Source of the DNA: Bradyrhizobium sp. WSM3983 | GTDB lineage: Bacteria; Pseudomonadota; Alphaproteobacteria; Rhizobiales; Xanthobacteraceae | NCBI RefSeq assembly: GCF_000473045.1 | Contig: NZ_AXAY01000009.1 | Span: 62,001-126,000, forward strand | Length of the DNA: 64,000 nt | Reading direction: 5' to 3' | Shown: positions 63,719 to 64,000 of the stretch, piece by piece | Position numbering within the stretch: position 1 is the first letter of the stretch | Layout: each line of letters opens with the position of its first letter | The notes under the pieces: generated by a model | What the model was told of the DNA's origin: nothing | Database searches by the model: none | The model's input: only the letters and a program-made list of their open reading frames with translations | Program-made: the position numbers and the translations under genes

Positions 63719-64000
63719 GAAGCAATCTTTGTCCGACCTTAGGGATGAGGCAACGCCCGCTACGAGCAGCGAATTGCAGCGGACATTTTTCGTACGGCGA
63801 CGGATTACCTGTCTCTCTCACAAGAGCGGGGGTGTGGACTTACCGCACTTTGGCGCTCGCAGCACCGGACTCAGATGTCCCCGTTTCGGCTGCGAACGAC
63901 GAAAAGCGAAACTGAGGAGACACGAATGACTGCAATCAAAGGACATGACTCTAGCGGCAGCTGCTGTGCTTACGGCGAGTAAGGGCGCGAGCTGCTGAGA
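63719..64000. other. Window end: start region of a plus-strand unit, first frame short or broken
   Basis: ATG 63926 has a strong ribosome binding site but stops after 18 codons. The overlapping frame from ATG 63947 encodes a signal-peptide-like MTLAAAAVLTASKGASC and also stops. A single frame change would join the two into a usual secreted-protein start (MTAIK...LAAAAVLT), so this may be a decayed gene. The window ends before this can be settled. Confidence 0.3.

Overview
The window looks like an accessory aromatic-catabolism region of a high-GC alphaproteobacterium. Bradyrhizobium or a close relative is my inference, from the IS66 and IS21 elements, the many LysR regulators, the IorAB-type Mo-hydroxylase pair, and the gene style; no rRNA or marker gene proves it. 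Nearly every intact gene belongs to uptake, oxidation, ring cleavage or side-chain processing of aromatic or N-heterocyclic compounds, or to its regulation. Several genes are cut or fused, so the region is a mosaic still being rearranged.

Layout. 0-9 kb: 5' end of an FAD monooxygenase (minus, runs off the window), an XRE regulator, a complete IS66-family element with intact 8-bp target duplication, a SphA-type outer-membrane protein, an FAH-family hydrolase and a LysR regulator. Two identical 103-bp MITE-like elements flank this part. 9-21 kb: two MFS transporters, a three-subunit molybdenum hydroxylase, a LysR regulator, a type I extradiol dioxygenase, an FAH hydrolase and an aldehyde dehydrogenase; this reads as one peripheral-plus-ring-cleavage pathway. 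21-22.8 kb: a scar of four truncated genes (glcD, lysR, IS21 istA, amidohydrolase). 22.8-24.6 kb: NmrA/QorB-type reductase with divergent TetR regulator.

25-33 kb: a tetrahydrofolate-dependent O-demethylation module. A LigM/DesA-like GcvT-family demethylase is followed by metF, purU, folD and a folB-like gene, enough on paper to take a methoxy carbon from 5-methyl-THF to formate and free THF. A MetE-like methyltransferase and an outer-membrane channel lie opposite. A 260-bp sequence is shared, in inverted orientation, by the regions upstream of the demethylase and of the channel gene.

33-48 kb: VOC protein, CrtI-like oxidoreductase, 3-hydroxyisobutyrate-dehydrogenase-like protein, alpha/beta hydrolase, dihydroxyphthalate-decarboxylase-like protein, FAH hydrolase, a vanA remnant with a large internal deletion, class II aldolase/decarboxylase, LysR, aldehyde dehydrogenase, gentisate-dioxygenase-type bicupin, CaiB-type CoA transferase and an HMG-CoA-lyase-like enzyme. 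This is a gentisate-type lower pathway.

48-54 kb: LysR with a partial local duplication, IorAB-like Mo-hydroxylase, a cytochrome c/nitroreductase chimeric pseudogene and an intact 4-hydroxylaminobenzoate lyase. 54-64 kb: deacetylase, MFS and C-C hydrolase with divergent XRE-cupin regulator, a group II intron remnant, then an operon of aldehyde dehydrogenase, flavin reductase and LLM monooxygenase with its own XRE-cupin regulator. I saw no CRISPR array, rRNA or tRNA gene.
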